Source of the DNA: a virus | Direction: 5' to 3' (one strand) | Virus record (IMG/VR): IMGVR_UViG_3300042321_000958 | Span: 1-28,413 of that record | DNA length: 28,413 bases | In this document: positions 22,117-28,413 of the stretch, piece by piece | Position numbering within the stretch: the stretch's first letter is position 1 | How the letters are laid out: each line of letters begins with the position of its first letter | Notes under the pieces: model-generated | What the model saw: the letters and a program-made list of their open reading frames with translations, nothing else | Told to the model about the DNA's origin: nothing | The model's database searches: none | Translations under genes and position numbers: made by a program

Positions 22117-22177
22117 TCGTTATCATATACGGTGCTTCTCGGTCGGTCTGACAGGATGCGTTTCGGTCACTCTGAAG

Positions 22178-22885
22178 TCATGCTTCCAGAGCATATTTGT
22201 CCACCTCTCTCCACCCCACCTTCATCTCATTGCGGATGTCCTCAAAGGTGTAGTAGACCCGTTGCATGTACTTCTGCTTCTGTGCATGGCTCCCGTAGTC
22301 ATACTTGTAACAGAGTGCCTTGTTCACGCTGTCAAAGTCTATGGAGCACTCGGTAGGGCATGTCCGCTGCACCTCGGACTCTTCCTTCATGATTCGTGTG
22401 AGGACGGGGTAGTAGTGGATGACCTCGTCAGTCGGGTTATCAACACGCTCCCATCCAAGCAGGTTCAGGAAGTCCCATATGGCACGGGCGAAGTCAATGG
22501 TCTGCGAGGTCGGCTTGGCGGTGTCCTTCTCGTTCCCCTTGTAGATGAATGAGGAGAATGTGATGGAGTTGGGACCGTATGAGTACTCGTAGATGTCCCA
22601 TGACGATCCGTTGGCTGCGATGCCCCTGTGCCGTTGCGAAATGTTCCGGCTGTACCCACGCACGGACTCGGGCGTGTAGTCGCGGAAGAAGTCAGCCATG
22701 CTCATGCTCTTGGCTGCGTCTATCCCGTCAATGAGGCTGGACGACGATGCAGCATCGGTGCGGACGAATCCCATGCGGACTCGTTGGGGGTCGCCGTTCT
22801 CGGGTGGCGGCAACTTGCGGAATAGGACATAGACGCACGGGTGTGCGTCATGCCTCAAGAGGAAGTCTTGGTTCTTGTCCTTCAT
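22178..22885 (-). CDS. Unknown protein with internal AR-W-L-GW motif
   Basis: A 235-residue protein from ATG 22885; a GTG at 22900 overlapping the preceding stop is the alternative. Sections include HPCVYVLFRKLPPPENG, a Ser-rich region, WDIYEYSYGPNSITFSSFIYKG, then FARAIWDFLNLLGW, the helix shared with four other small proteins here, and a C-terminal VYYTFEDIRNEMKVGWREV. Two Cys in CPTEC and one in ALCYKY might bind metal. Function unknown. About 60 nt separate its stop from the tRNA. Confidence 0.6.
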   Translation of the reverse strand: MKDKNQDFLLRHDAHPCVYVLFRKLPPPENGDPQRVRMGFVRTDAASSSSLIDGIDAAKSMSMADFFRDYTPESVRGYSRNISQRHRGIAANGSSWDIYEYSYGPNSITFSSFIYKGNEKDTAKPTSQTIDFARAIWDFLNLLGWERVDNPTDEVIHYYPVLTRIMKEESEVQRTCPTECSIDFDSVNKALCYKYDYGSHAQKQKYMQRVYYTFEDIRNEMKVGWREVDKYALEA

Positions 22886-22896
22886 TTGCCGCTGTC

Positions 22897-23211
22897 TCAC
22901 TCGGGAACGGTCTGCTCGTAGTAGAACTGCCCCGCCTCGGTGAGGTTGTACTCGGGGTTGCCCTCCTCGTCAAACACGCTCACCTCAACGATCTTGTTCT
23001 CAGTCCCCGTGGGCAGGGTCGCGTTGTGCTCAAGCGTCTGCATGAGCAGGGAGACCGCCATGTTCGGGTTCGTGGTCAGCATCCAGACCGCGAGTTCCTG
23101 AAGGTTCATCGTCGGGGGACGATCCTTGTAGGTCGTCCAGTGAGCCTCGGGCTGGTCCTCGGGGGCGGTGTCGTAGGGGGCAACGGCGGTGGCAGTCAGG
23201 GTCTTTTTCAT
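22897..23211 (-). CDS. Small unknown acidic protein
   Basis: A 104-residue protein starting MKKTLTATAVAPYDTAPEDQ, with a helix LQELAVWMLTTNPNMAVSLLMQTLEH and an acidic C-terminus (VSVFDEEGNPEYNLTEAGQFYYEQ). The first 12 residues do not make a full signal peptide. A sigma-70 promoter lies just upstream (23233-23261) and a weak GAGAG precedes the ATG. No family recognised. Confidence 0.6.
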   Translation of the reverse strand: MKKTLTATAVAPYDTAPEDQPEAHWTTYKDRPPTMNLQELAVWMLTTNPNMAVSLLMQTLEHNATLPTGTENKIVEVSVFDEEGNPEYNLTEAGQFYYEQTVPE

Positions 23212-23232
23212 GGGGTTCTCTCTTACGCCGGT

Positions 23233-23261
23233 ATTGTAGCAGGTATCGCCTTGGGGGTCAA
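23233..23261 (-). promoter_or_regulatory. Sigma-70-type promoter
   Basis: TTGACC (23256-23261) and TACAAT (23233-23238) are 17 nt apart on the - strand. The predicted start near 23226 leaves about 15 nt before ATG 23211. The -35 overlaps the end of the preceding gene. Confidence 0.78.
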
Positions 23262-23557
23262 GCCGCCACTTTCCACTCGCAGGATATGAGTTGGGACCAT
23301 ACCAGCCTCGCCTTGTCCACGGTCAACCACCTATGGTGGCAGGCGACCAACTTGATGGCTTCGGTTCCGGCTAGCACGCTGATATCCGGACCTTGGACCA
23401 CCCCGTTGGAAGCGGTGATGGGGTTATCGGGCTTCCATTCAACGGAGACGAAACACTTGGCCGCTTCCCCCTCGGTGAACCACTTGAACTCCACCTTGCC
23501 ATGGTCGCCGAAGTTGTCTCGGATGAGTTTTGCGGTCTTCAATGTTGGACTGTTCAC
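23258..23557 (-). CDS. Small unknown protein of the AR-W-L-GW family
   Basis: A 99-residue protein starting at GTG 23557 (MNSPTLKTAKLIRDNFG), with beta-type VEFKWFTEGEAAKCFVSVEW and a final helix KARLVWSQLISCEW, a variant of the recurring AR-x-x-W-x-x-L element. Its promoter's -10 box ends 6 nt before the GTG, so a normal leader is impossible unless a TTG at 23542 is used. Function unknown. Confidence 0.55.
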   Translation of the reverse strand: MNSPTLKTAKLIRDNFGDHGKVEFKWFTEGEAAKCFVSVEWKPDNPITASNGVVQGPDISVLAGTEAIKLVACHHRWLTVDKARLVWSQLISCEWKVAA

Positions 23558-23563
23558 GGAGGT

Positions 23564-23591
23564 ATTGTACCACAGGGTGCGTTCGTGTCAA
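23564..23591 (-). promoter_or_regulatory. Sigma-70-type promoter abutting its gene
   Basis: TTGACA (23586-23591) and TACAAT (23564-23569) are 16 nt apart on the - strand. The start point is expected at about 23557, which is the proposed GTG start codon itself. Confidence 0.78.
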
Positions 23592-23601
23592 GACCCCATA
23601 A

Positions 23602-23964
23602 CTACTTGGCTTCCAATGGGTTATTGGGCATATAGCCACGCCGGATCAACTCGTCCCATGCCCGTCTCGCGGTCTCCGGCATGATCTCCTTGCCCCAATA
23701 CATGCTGTGGGTCATGTCGGGGTCAACTGGAAGGTCAAACAGGCTCAGGTTGGGAGTCATCACGGTGTCGGGAAAGTAGTAGACCCGAACCATGTCCTCG
23801 CCGGTGTGATCGTCCTGCACGACATGGAATATGACACACGAATGCGGGGACTCGGTCACGCTCGGACCCGCACGCAGGAAGAAAACCCTGTCCTCGGGAG
23901 TGATGTGACCAAGGATATCGCTGTAGTATATCGGGTAGAGGGGATTGAGTGTAGCGATGCTCAT
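23602..23964 (-). CDS. Small unknown protein of the AR-W-L-GW family
   Basis: A 120-residue protein; its ATG overlaps the upstream stop (ATGA). It has a beta-rich middle (DRVFFLRAGPSVTE, SCVIFHVVQDDHTGEDMVRVYYFP) and a C-terminal helix TARRAWDELIRRGY at 98-111. The layout, a small beta domain then the AR-W-L-GY helix, is like the 17863 and 26243 proteins. Function unknown. Confidence 0.65.
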   Translation of the reverse strand: MSIATLNPLYPIYYSDILGHITPEDRVFFLRAGPSVTESPHSCVIFHVVQDDHTGEDMVRVYYFPDTVMTPNLSLFDLPVDPDMTHSMYWGKEIMPETARRAWDELIRRGYMPNNPLEAK

Positions 23965-24317
23965 GACATGTCATCAAACAAGTCCCAGCCGCACAGGTCA
24001 GCCATGGCGTTGGGTGTCTGTCCGGTCGTTCCCGTCTCGTTCTTGAAGCAGTCCCAGCCACGAATCTTTGCGGTGTCGCGTGCGGTGTTGCCGGTGTTCA
24101 GCCCTTGCCAGACGCATACCTCCCGTCGCGCCTCGTCACGCTCCTCGCGCAACTGCTTGATGAGTTCCTTGTCATCTCGCATCCTGCGCCAACTGTGGGA
24201 CTCGTCACGCTCGGCACGCAGCCGCTGAATCTCGTCGTCCGCTCGCTTCGTATCGCTGGCATCCGATATGCGGAACACCCTGCCATCATGATGCTTGTAT
24301 GTGTTCATGTCACTCAC
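23961..24317 (-). CDS. Small protein with one ERDEARR-GWDCFK module
   Basis: A 118-residue protein from GTG 24317 (GTGAGTGAC, read MSDMNTYKHHDG), chosen because GGAGG stands seven bases upstream, exactly as at the next gene. The middle is a charged helix (about 25-66). Residues 59-92 form the module ERDEARREVC...AKIRGWDCFK with two Cys, and a degenerate copy (CGWDLFDD) lies at 109-116. The GTG overlaps the preceding stop (GTGA). Function unknown. Confidence 0.6.
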   Translation of the reverse strand: MSDMNTYKHHDGRVFRISDASDTKRADDEIQRLRAERDESHSWRRMRDDKELIKQLREERDEARREVCVWQGLNTGNTARDTAKIRGWDCFKNETGTTGQTPNAMADLCGWDLFDDMS

Positions 24318-24745
24318 TTGCCGTCCTCCTTGAAGCAGTCCCAGCCCCACCGCTTTGCGTGATTTTCTCGGTGATCATTGGTTGCATCTTCAAGCATGAC
24401 GCATATCTCCCGCCTCGCCTCGTCACGCTCGTCACGAAGCCTGTGGGCGTAGGCACTCCAGATGTCCCTGAAGTTCAGGATCTCCGCCGAAACCTCATGC
24501 TTGTCGTCCTTGAAGCAATCCCACCCACGGCTACGGGCATAGTCACCGGCAAGGAATCCGGTCCAGTGCATCATGTGGCACACATCCCGTCTCGCCTCGT
24601 CACGCTCGGCTATCACTCGGTCTACCGCTGCCATGATGTCGGCGACAAAGTCAACGGTGAAAAACTTGTCTCTGGCTCCATCGGCGACTTCCTCACGCAC
24701 ATATGAGAGGAAGTTCATGTCGCATTCTGCTTGCTTGTCGCTCAC
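24314..24745 (-). CDS. Protein with two ERDEARR-GWDCFK modules
   Basis: A 143-residue protein from GTG 24745 (GTGAGCGAC, MSDKQAECDM), with GGAGG seven bases upstream and a GTGA overlap with the preceding stop. Residues 1-46 are an unrelated helical start. Module 1 is 47-79 (ERDEARRDVC...ARSRGWDCFK) and module 2 is 106-139 (ERDEARREIC...AKRWGWDCFK). The product ends EDGK, and the DNA at its end (GAGGACGGCAAGTGAG) is the same as at the end of the preceding gene, so duplication of gene ends is likely. Function unknown. Confidence 0.6.
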   Translation of the reverse strand: MSDKQAECDMNFLSYVREEVADGARDKFFTVDFVADIMAAVDRVIAERDEARRDVCHMMHWTGFLAGDYARSRGWDCFKDDKHEVSAEILNFRDIWSAYAHRLRDERDEARREICVMLEDATNDHRENHAKRWGWDCFKEDGK

Positions 24746-24948
24746 TTGCCGTCCTCCACTTCGCCCTCAAAGTAGCCGCAGGGCATGTCCTTGTTGCCCC
24801 ACTGCTCAATCTCCCATCGTGGGTAGCCGTTCTGCACGAACCATTCGCGCAGTTGCTCACGGGTCATCTGCCGCATGTTGTCGGGGGCGGGCTTGGGGAA
24901 GCCGTACTTCCACCCGCTCGGGGGGTCAATGAATACTACCTTTTTCAT
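24742..24948 (-). CDS. Small unknown protein
   Basis: A 68-residue protein starting MKKVVFIDPPSGWKYGFPKP, with a helix-turn segment MTREQLREWFVQNGYPRWEIEQW and an end GYFEGEVEDGK. The ATG overlaps the upstream stop (ATGA); the frame is open further upstream, but there it only mirrors the neighbouring gene. Short proteins with 'PSGWKYGFPKP' are, as far as I recall, common hypothetical phage proteins; no function is known to me. Confidence 0.65.
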   Translation of the reverse strand: MKKVVFIDPPSGWKYGFPKPAPDNMRQMTREQLREWFVQNGYPRWEIEQWGNKDMPCGYFEGEVEDGK

Positions 24949-25862
24949 AGTCCTAGTTCCTCGTCCAGTCGGGCGAGTCGGTCCATTGCCTGATTGGACT
25001 TGTTCCTCTCCCGTTGCTTCTTGTACCAGTCGTTCCGTTGCTTCTTGTACCAGTCGTTCCGACAACGCTTCTTGAAGCAGTCCCACTCGCGCTCGCGGGC
25101 GATGTCCTCGCCGGTGTACTGCCACATGGACATGCCTGTCTCCCATGCCATCTGCGAACGCACCTTCGCCTCGTCCTCGCATGCCCGTCGCCGCAACTCA
25201 TCCCTCTCGTCGGGGGATAGGGGTTCAAGCCATGACATCCTTGTCCGAACCACGGGATTGGCATCCAGCCGGACCACCACATCGGTGGCCTCGTCAAGGG
25301 TGTCGGTCTTGCCGATCTCCACCACGCGGGCGATCTCCGGAATGTCTATCTCCCCTACCCACTTCACCTCGTCGCCCACCTTCAGGTCACGGATGAACCG
25401 ATCGCGTTCGGACAGCGAAAGAGGACTCGGGGGATTGGAGAAGTAATCACTCAACTCGTCCATCGCCTTCTCGTAGAACTCGGAGTTCGCCTTGCTCACC
25501 TCGGCGGACATCTCCATGTCAGTATGGAGTTCCCGTCCGCGTTCCTTCTCCTCCAGACGCTCCAGACGATCGGTCAGGTTTTCCAGCATGTCACGGGCAT
25601 CCCATGCCTGCTCCTGTAGTCCGTTCAGGCGAATGCGGACGATCTCCTCCTGCGTCTTCTCCTCGGTCATCATCTCGGCGGGCTTCACCGGCTCGCCACC
25701 CTGTAGGACAAGGAAGGCATCCTGTACCAGTGCCGCCAGACCCTCCAGATTGCCGGTCTTGGTTTCGGGGTCATAGTACCCGTCCCAGTCCGCCAGCATC
25801 ATGGATACGCTATTGATGCGGTCCATGAGAACCGCCAGTTGCTTGGTGTCCTGCTCGCTCAT
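24945..25862 (-). CDS. Coiled-coil protein with SH3-like part and GWDCFK module
   Basis: A 305-residue protein from ATG 25862 (ATGA overlap with upstream stop). Parts in order: N-terminal helix with ADWDGYYDPETKTGNLEGLAAL (24-45); coiled coil about 66-135; a probable SH3-like beta segment at 159-214 (DLKVGDEVKWVGEIDIPEIARVV...VVVRLDANPVVRTRMSWLEPL); a diverged module at 218-265 (ERDELRRRAC...AREREWDCFKK); a direct repeat of NDWYKKQR (269-284); and a basic helical tail. The open frame upstream of 25862 is a shadow. Function unknown; it shares its module with the two genes downstream. Confidence 0.65.
   Translation of the reverse strand: MSEQDTKQLAVLMDRINSVSMMLADWDGYYDPETKTGNLEGLAALVQDAFLVLQGGEPVKPAEMMTEEKTQEEIVRIRLNGLQEQAWDARDMLENLTDRLERLEEKERGRELHTDMEMSAEVSKANSEFYEKAMDELSDYFSNPPSPLSLSERDRFIRDLKVGDEVKWVGEIDIPEIARVVEIGKTDTLDEATDVVVRLDANPVVRTRMSWLEPLSPDERDELRRRACEDEAKVRSQMAWETGMSMWQYTGEDIAREREWDCFKKRCRNDWYKKQRNDWYKKQRERNKSNQAMDRLARLDEELGL
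25011..25058 (-). repeat. Perfect 24-bp tandem duplication
   Basis: 25011-25034 and 25035-25058 are identical and encode NDWYKKQR twice in the 305-residue protein. The perfect identity suggests a very recent in-frame duplication. Confidence 0.92.
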
Positions 25863-26215
25863 TTCATGTCTCCTGCACCCGCACCGATGATGCGGGTCTT
25901 GGTGTGCCGCTGCTCGTAGTCCGTCTTCCTGCTCTTCTCCGCCCAGTCCGCCGCCGCCTTGAACCACTCGGACAGTTTCCGCAGCGACGATGCATCGTGC
26001 AGGAAGATGTCCACGGAGTTCGGATGCACGGGGTCCGGATCGGTCTCCCGTACCCACATGCTCACTCCCCGTCCGCTGCCGTCAGGGTAGACGCTCGGGG
26101 TCAGTTCCATCATGGCGAACTCGGTCGCCACGATATAGGTCATGGGCGAGGTGTCCAACGCCTGCATGACTTCCCTCTCGTCGGTCTCGTTGATGTCTTG
26201 CTCTTGGTTTTCCAT
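25859..26215 (-). CDS. Small unknown protein
   Basis: A 118-residue protein, start ATG 26215 with AGGAGA eight bases upstream. It has an acidic N-terminus (ENQEQDINETDEREVM), a beta-type section TYIVATEFAMMELTPSV and GVSMWVRETDPD, then helix SSLRKLSEWFKAAADWAEKSRK. It is the first gene of a run of ATGA-linked genes (25859 to 23602). No family recognised. Confidence 0.65.
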   Translation of the reverse strand: MENQEQDINETDEREVMQALDTSPMTYIVATEFAMMELTPSVYPDGSGRGVSMWVRETDPDPVHPNSVDIFLHDASSLRKLSEWFKAAADWAEKSRKTDYEQRHTKTRIIGAGAGDMK

Positions 26216-26242
26216 GTCATTTGTCTCCTGTGTTATCGGTCA

Positions 26243-26554
26243 TCATGTCACTACGATCAGTTCCCAGCCGTTACGCATCAGGCAATCCCAGATGCACCTT
26301 CCCAGCCATGCATCCCCGAAGGTCGGGTGGTCGTCCTGTAGGCACAAGTCCTCAAAGTCCCCCATCCGCCTCACCCCGATCAGAATGAGGTAGGAAGGCA
26401 CGCCTGTATAGGGAGTGTAGTGGACGCTCACCTCACGCAGGTTCTCGTCCTCGGCTGGATCCCACATGAACATGATGCATCCGACATTCTCCTTGGCGAC
26501 CAGTGCTTTCTTGTGGGTGAGGGTTCCGGTGGGGTTGGCTTGGGTTGCTGTCAT
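26243..26554 (-). CDS. Small unknown protein of the AR-W-L-GW family
   Basis: A 103-residue protein from ATG 26554 (MTATQANPTGTLTHKKALVA); the frame opens to GTG 26578 but that overlaps the -10 box. It has a beta-rich core (CIMFMWDPAEDENLREVSVHY, SYLILIGVRRMGDFED) and a final helix LGRCIWDCLMRNGW. A consensus sigma-70 promoter ends 14 nt upstream of the ATG, and there is no ribosome binding site. Function unknown. Confidence 0.65.
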   Translation of the reverse strand: MTATQANPTGTLTHKKALVAKENVGCIMFMWDPAEDENLREVSVHYTPYTGVPSYLILIGVRRMGDFEDLCLQDDHPTFGDAWLGRCIWDCLMRNGWELIVVT

Positions 26555-26568
26555 GGTTGATTGAGAGA

Positions 26569-26597
26569 AGTATAGCACACGATCCGGTGGCTGTCAA
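26569..26597 (-). promoter_or_regulatory. Consensus sigma-70 promoter
   Basis: TTGACA (26592-26597), 17-nt spacer, TATACT (26569-26574) on the - strand. The predicted start near 26562 leaves only about 8 nt before ATG 26554. This is one of the best promoters in the window. Confidence 0.85.
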
Positions 26598-26812
26598 TAG
26601 CGGTTCTTGCTGGTCAGCAGGTCAAGGGTGAACCAGACGCAGAAGATCGCCCAGAATATGAGTCCGAAGAAGTAGCCCATGATGCTCAGGGCTTTCCATA
26701 CGGAAGACGCATCTTCCATGTCCGGTCCCCTTCCCGTGATGACGAGGAGGTTGACTGCAAAGACCAGAAGGAAGAATAAGGATTGGGGTATGCGCAAGTC
26801 CTGCCGATTCAT
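26594..26812 (-). CDS. Small two-helix membrane protein
   Basis: A 72-residue protein with hydrophobic segments at about 10-26 (QSLFFLLVFAVNLLVIT) and 41-65 (ALSIMGYFFGLIFWAIFCVWF), joined by an acidic loop and ending TSKNRY. The ATG overlaps the stop of a possible 13-residue upstream peptide (ATGA); GAAGAA is the only purine stretch before it. An inner-membrane role (early envelope change, holin or antiholin) is possible but not supported further. Confidence 0.6.
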   Translation of the reverse strand: MNRQDLRIPQSLFFLLVFAVNLLVITGRGPDMEDASSVWKALSIMGYFFGLIFWAIFCVWFTLDLLTSKNRY

Positions 26813-26850
26813 GACTTCTTCACTTTCTTGATGGGTGTCTTGGTAGGCAT
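26809..26850 (-). CDS. Possible 13-residue basic leader peptide
   Basis: ATG 26850 opens MPTKTPIKKVKKS, whose stop overlaps the ATG of the membrane protein (ATGA). The -10 box of the promoter at 26858-26886 ends 7 nt before it, so the mRNA would start at this ATG. It may be a leaderless leader peptide that couples translation to the next gene, or simply unused. Confidence 0.35.
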   Translation of the reverse strand: MPTKTPIKKVKKS

Positions 26851-26857
26851 GGTGGGG

Positions 26858-26886
26858 AGTCTATCAGAGAGGGTTGGGGGTGTCAA
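26858..26886 (-). promoter_or_regulatory. Sigma-70-type promoter
   Basis: TTGACA (26881-26886), 17-nt spacer, TAGACT (26858-26863) on the - strand, reading into the 13-residue peptide and the two-helix membrane protein. The -35 lies inside a G-quadruplex-type motif of the other strand. Confidence 0.75.
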
Positions 26887-27024
26887 CGGGTGGTTGGGGT
26901 GGTCGGGAGTGACGGGGGGTCAGTATAGGAAGAGGAGGCAAATAAGAAAGTATTGGAGATTCATGTGGGTTCTTTTGCCGATACCGCCGGTGTGGGGGCG
27001 TGGGGAATGGTGGGGAAATGTGGG
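26871..27024 (+). other. Gene-poor G-rich stretch with two potential G-quadruplexes and a 14-residue hydrophobic ORF
   Basis: Between 26851 and 27116 I see no standard gene. On the + strand two G-run series fit G3+N1-7: 26876-26919 (runs at 26876, 26888, 26896, 26905, 26914) and 26994-27024 (runs at 26994, 27002, 27012, 27022). Between them the - strand holds a 14-residue ORF at 26920-26964 (MNLQYFLICLLFLY), a possible membrane micropeptide without clear ribosome binding site. A weak sigma-70-like promoter (TTGACA 27049-27054, N17, TAAGAC 27026-27031) precedes it. Confidence 0.45.
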
Positions 27025-27116
27025 AGTCTTAGACCTCGTTGCTCCGGCTGTCAAGCACGGACCGACCATGTCGTTTCGCTAGGTTGCGTCTCCAATCAAA
27101 TCATATGCTCACGCAA

Positions 27117-27329
27117 TCACATGTACACACTCGCGATCATCACGCCAGCCCCCACGGCCACCGCGAACGGCAGCACCACGATGAGGAACCATGCCAGCCA
27201 GTCTTGTGACTTGGAACACTCGGCTCCACCACGCACTCCCGCATTGTCATGACACATACCCCACAGCATGACTTGGTAGACGACGAACACGGAACCGATT
27301 GCCGCAGCGTAACTCATGTTCTCACTCAT
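27117..27329 (-). CDS. Small two-helix membrane protein
   Basis: A 70-residue protein starting MSENMSYAAAIGSVF (ATG 27329, TGATG overlap with the VWA gene stop; GTG 27332 and ATG 27317 are alternatives). Hydrophobic segments lie at about 7-23 (AAAIGSVFVVYQVMLWG) and 43-68 (WLAWFLIVVLPFAVAVGAGVMIASVY), with two Cys in the loop between. Function unknown; co-translated with the VWA protein. Confidence 0.6.
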   Translation of the reverse strand: MSENMSYAAAIGSVFVVYQVMLWGMCHDNAGVRGGAECSKSQDWLAWFLIVVLPFAVAVGAGVMIASVYM

Positions 27330-28413
27330 CACTTGCTCACGATCTCGGCGACCCGAACCATCAGCGGACGGTTCGCACGGCGGGCGTTCATGACCTTCTT
27401 GAACTGGCTCCGCAGGGTACGCAGACCAGCCTTGTCGTTCGGGTTCGTGATCGCGGTCAGTTCCTCCTCAGCCTCAATCGTCGCGACGGGGAACACGATG
27501 TAGTCGTAGTAGCCAGCCGCACCCGACAGGTGGCACCAGTCGTTGTCCTTGATGCTCTTCTTGAGGGCATCCACGGTCTCCTGCCACTTGTCGGCACCCA
27601 CGCCCGCCCGACCCGGCAGCGACTCGGCGATGCCGTGGGCCTTCTTGGCGGTCTGGGCGACATGGATGCAGGTGGTGCGGATGCCACGGTCGGCGAGGAC
27701 TTGGAGGATGACCTCGGTCTGCTGCGAGGAGCAGGCACGGTTGTAGACCCGACCGTCATGGCTCTTCTTGGAGAAGTCATACTCCCGACGAGTCACGGGG
27801 TCACGCCAGACGAGACGGGGCCAGCCCGACTTGCCAGCCCGCTTCTCGTCCATCGCCTTGGACTGAATCTGGCTGTGGGTCAGGTCATCGCTCGCCTCGC
27901 CATCGGTCAGGACGATGAGGTTCGCGACCTGAAGCCGCTTCTCACGCTGGAACTTCGGGACGATATCCAGTGCCGCGAGGAGAGCCGCATTCAGCGGAGT
28001 CTGGTCAAGGTGGAACCAAGCGGGGATGTTGCCGTCATTCTTCGTGATGTTCGCAGCATTGAGAGCCTGAAGGGTCGGGCAGCGGTCCGAGCCGCGGTAA
28101 CCGGCACCACGGGTGGTGGCATAGGCGGTCCAGAGGAGGTAGCCGCACTGCTCGTTGAACTCCAGCGTCTTCATACCGTCCGACAGGAGGGTCAGGAGAC
28201 GGGTCCGGATCTTCTCGCCGTGGAACGAAGTCTCGGTGAAGTAGCCGGTGGTGCTGGCATAGGTGGCGGTGTTCTTGTCCGGACCATGGAACGAGGACCG
28301 GTCGGTGAACCCATAGAACCGGAACGGGATGTTGACGCGACGGCAGAAGTGTGCCAGCGTCACCAGTTGCGTCATCAGGTCAAAGAAGACCGGCTGGATA
28401 CTGCCGCTCATGT
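27329..28413 (-). CDS. VWA-domain protein, CobT-like (partial, 5' end outside)
   Basis: At least 360 residues; the frame runs off the right edge, so the visible first Met is internal. It begins (..MSGSIQPVFFDLMTQLVTLAHFCRRV.IPFRFYGFTD), matching the helix after the DxSGSM metal-site motif of phage VWA proteins, whose Asp lies outside. The third metal-site element is LIVLTDGEASDD near 165-176. Phage proteins of this type resemble the VWA domain of cobaltochelatase subunit CobT and commonly sit next to a MoxR/CobS-like AAA+ ATPase, which would be expected just beyond the edge. They probably form a chaperone-like ATPase/adaptor pair; the target is unknown. Confidence 0.75.
   Translation of the reverse strand, partial: MSGSIQPVFFDLMTQLVTLAHFCRRVNIPFRFYGFTDRSSFHGPDKNTATYASTTGYFTETSFHGEKIRTRLLTLLSDGMKTLEFNEQCGYLLWTAYATTRGAGYRGSDRCPTLQALNAANITKNDGNIPAWFHLDQTPLNAALLAALDIVPKFQREKRLQVANLIVLTDGEASDDLTHSQIQSKAMDEKRAGKSGWPRLVWRDPVTRREYDFSKKSHDGRVYNRACSSQQTEVILQVLADRGIRTTCIHVAQTAKKAHGIAESLPGRAGVGADKWQETVDALKKSIKDNDWCHLSGAAGYYDYIVFPVATIEAEEELTAITNPNDKAGLRTLRSQFKKVMNARRANRPLMVRVAEIVSK

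Noticed and set aside
22117-22150. Promoter for the tRNA (TATGAT just upstream)
   Set aside because: The -10-like TATGAT is reasonable but no acceptable -35 is present at 16-18 nt; left out.
25863-26057. N-terminal extension of the 305-residue protein
   Set aside because: Out-of-frame shadow of the 118-residue neighbour; ATG 25862 in an ATGA overlap is the natural start.

Overview
The window looks like part of a T4-like (tailed, contractile-tail) phage genome with moderately high GC. The first 17.7 kb on the + strand keeps the T4/cyanophage head-tail order: end of terminase gp17, tail sheath gp18, tail tube gp19, portal gp20, four small proteins in the place of the prohead core genes, prohead protease gp21, scaffold gp22 and major capsid gp23. 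Eight copies of a CTAAATA/ATAAATA box precede genes or gene groups. They match the T4 late promoter TATAAATA, so this block is read as the late regulon. A GNRA-loop terminator closes the capsid gene.

Downstream of gp23 (10.5-17.7 kb) is the most unusual part. Two large, AT-richer genes share one body of roughly 780 residues that I do not recognise. In the first gene the body is fused through an acidic linker to a gp19-like tail-tube domain. In the second it ends in two EF-hand/dockerin-type repeats of the D-x-N-x-D-G-x-V-x-x-x-D-L...W-G form that I associate with planctomycete surface and secreted proteins. Between them lie a second gp19-like protein, a hidden 47-residue basic ORF on the opposite strand facing a palindromic double late-promoter box, and a lipoprotein with coiled coil and three membrane segments that could be a spanin or other lysis protein. 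The dockerin-type repeats make a Planctomycetes-like host plausible, but this is an inference; the head genes alone would also suit a cyanophage relative.

A hairpin at about 17.83 kb marks the switch to the - strand. From there to the right edge about 26 small genes run leftward, many joined by ATGA/GTGA overlaps, with several near-consensus sigma-70 promoters (TTGACA-N16/17-TANACT/TACAAT). This looks like the early/host-takeover region. Recognisable members are an S-adenosylmethionine decarboxylase proenzyme, a zinc-dependent (deoxy)cytidylate-deaminase-like protein, a tRNA-Tyr(GTA), an Sm-like small protein, a beta-repeat protein and, at the right edge, a truncated VWA/CobT-like protein. 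The rest are unknown, but two home-grown families stand out: a Cys-containing 'ERDEARR...GWDCFK' module present four times in three neighbouring genes, and an 'AR-x-x-W-x-x-L-x-x-x-G-W' helix in five small proteins. Several promoters sit so close to start codons that the mRNAs would be leaderless or nearly so.
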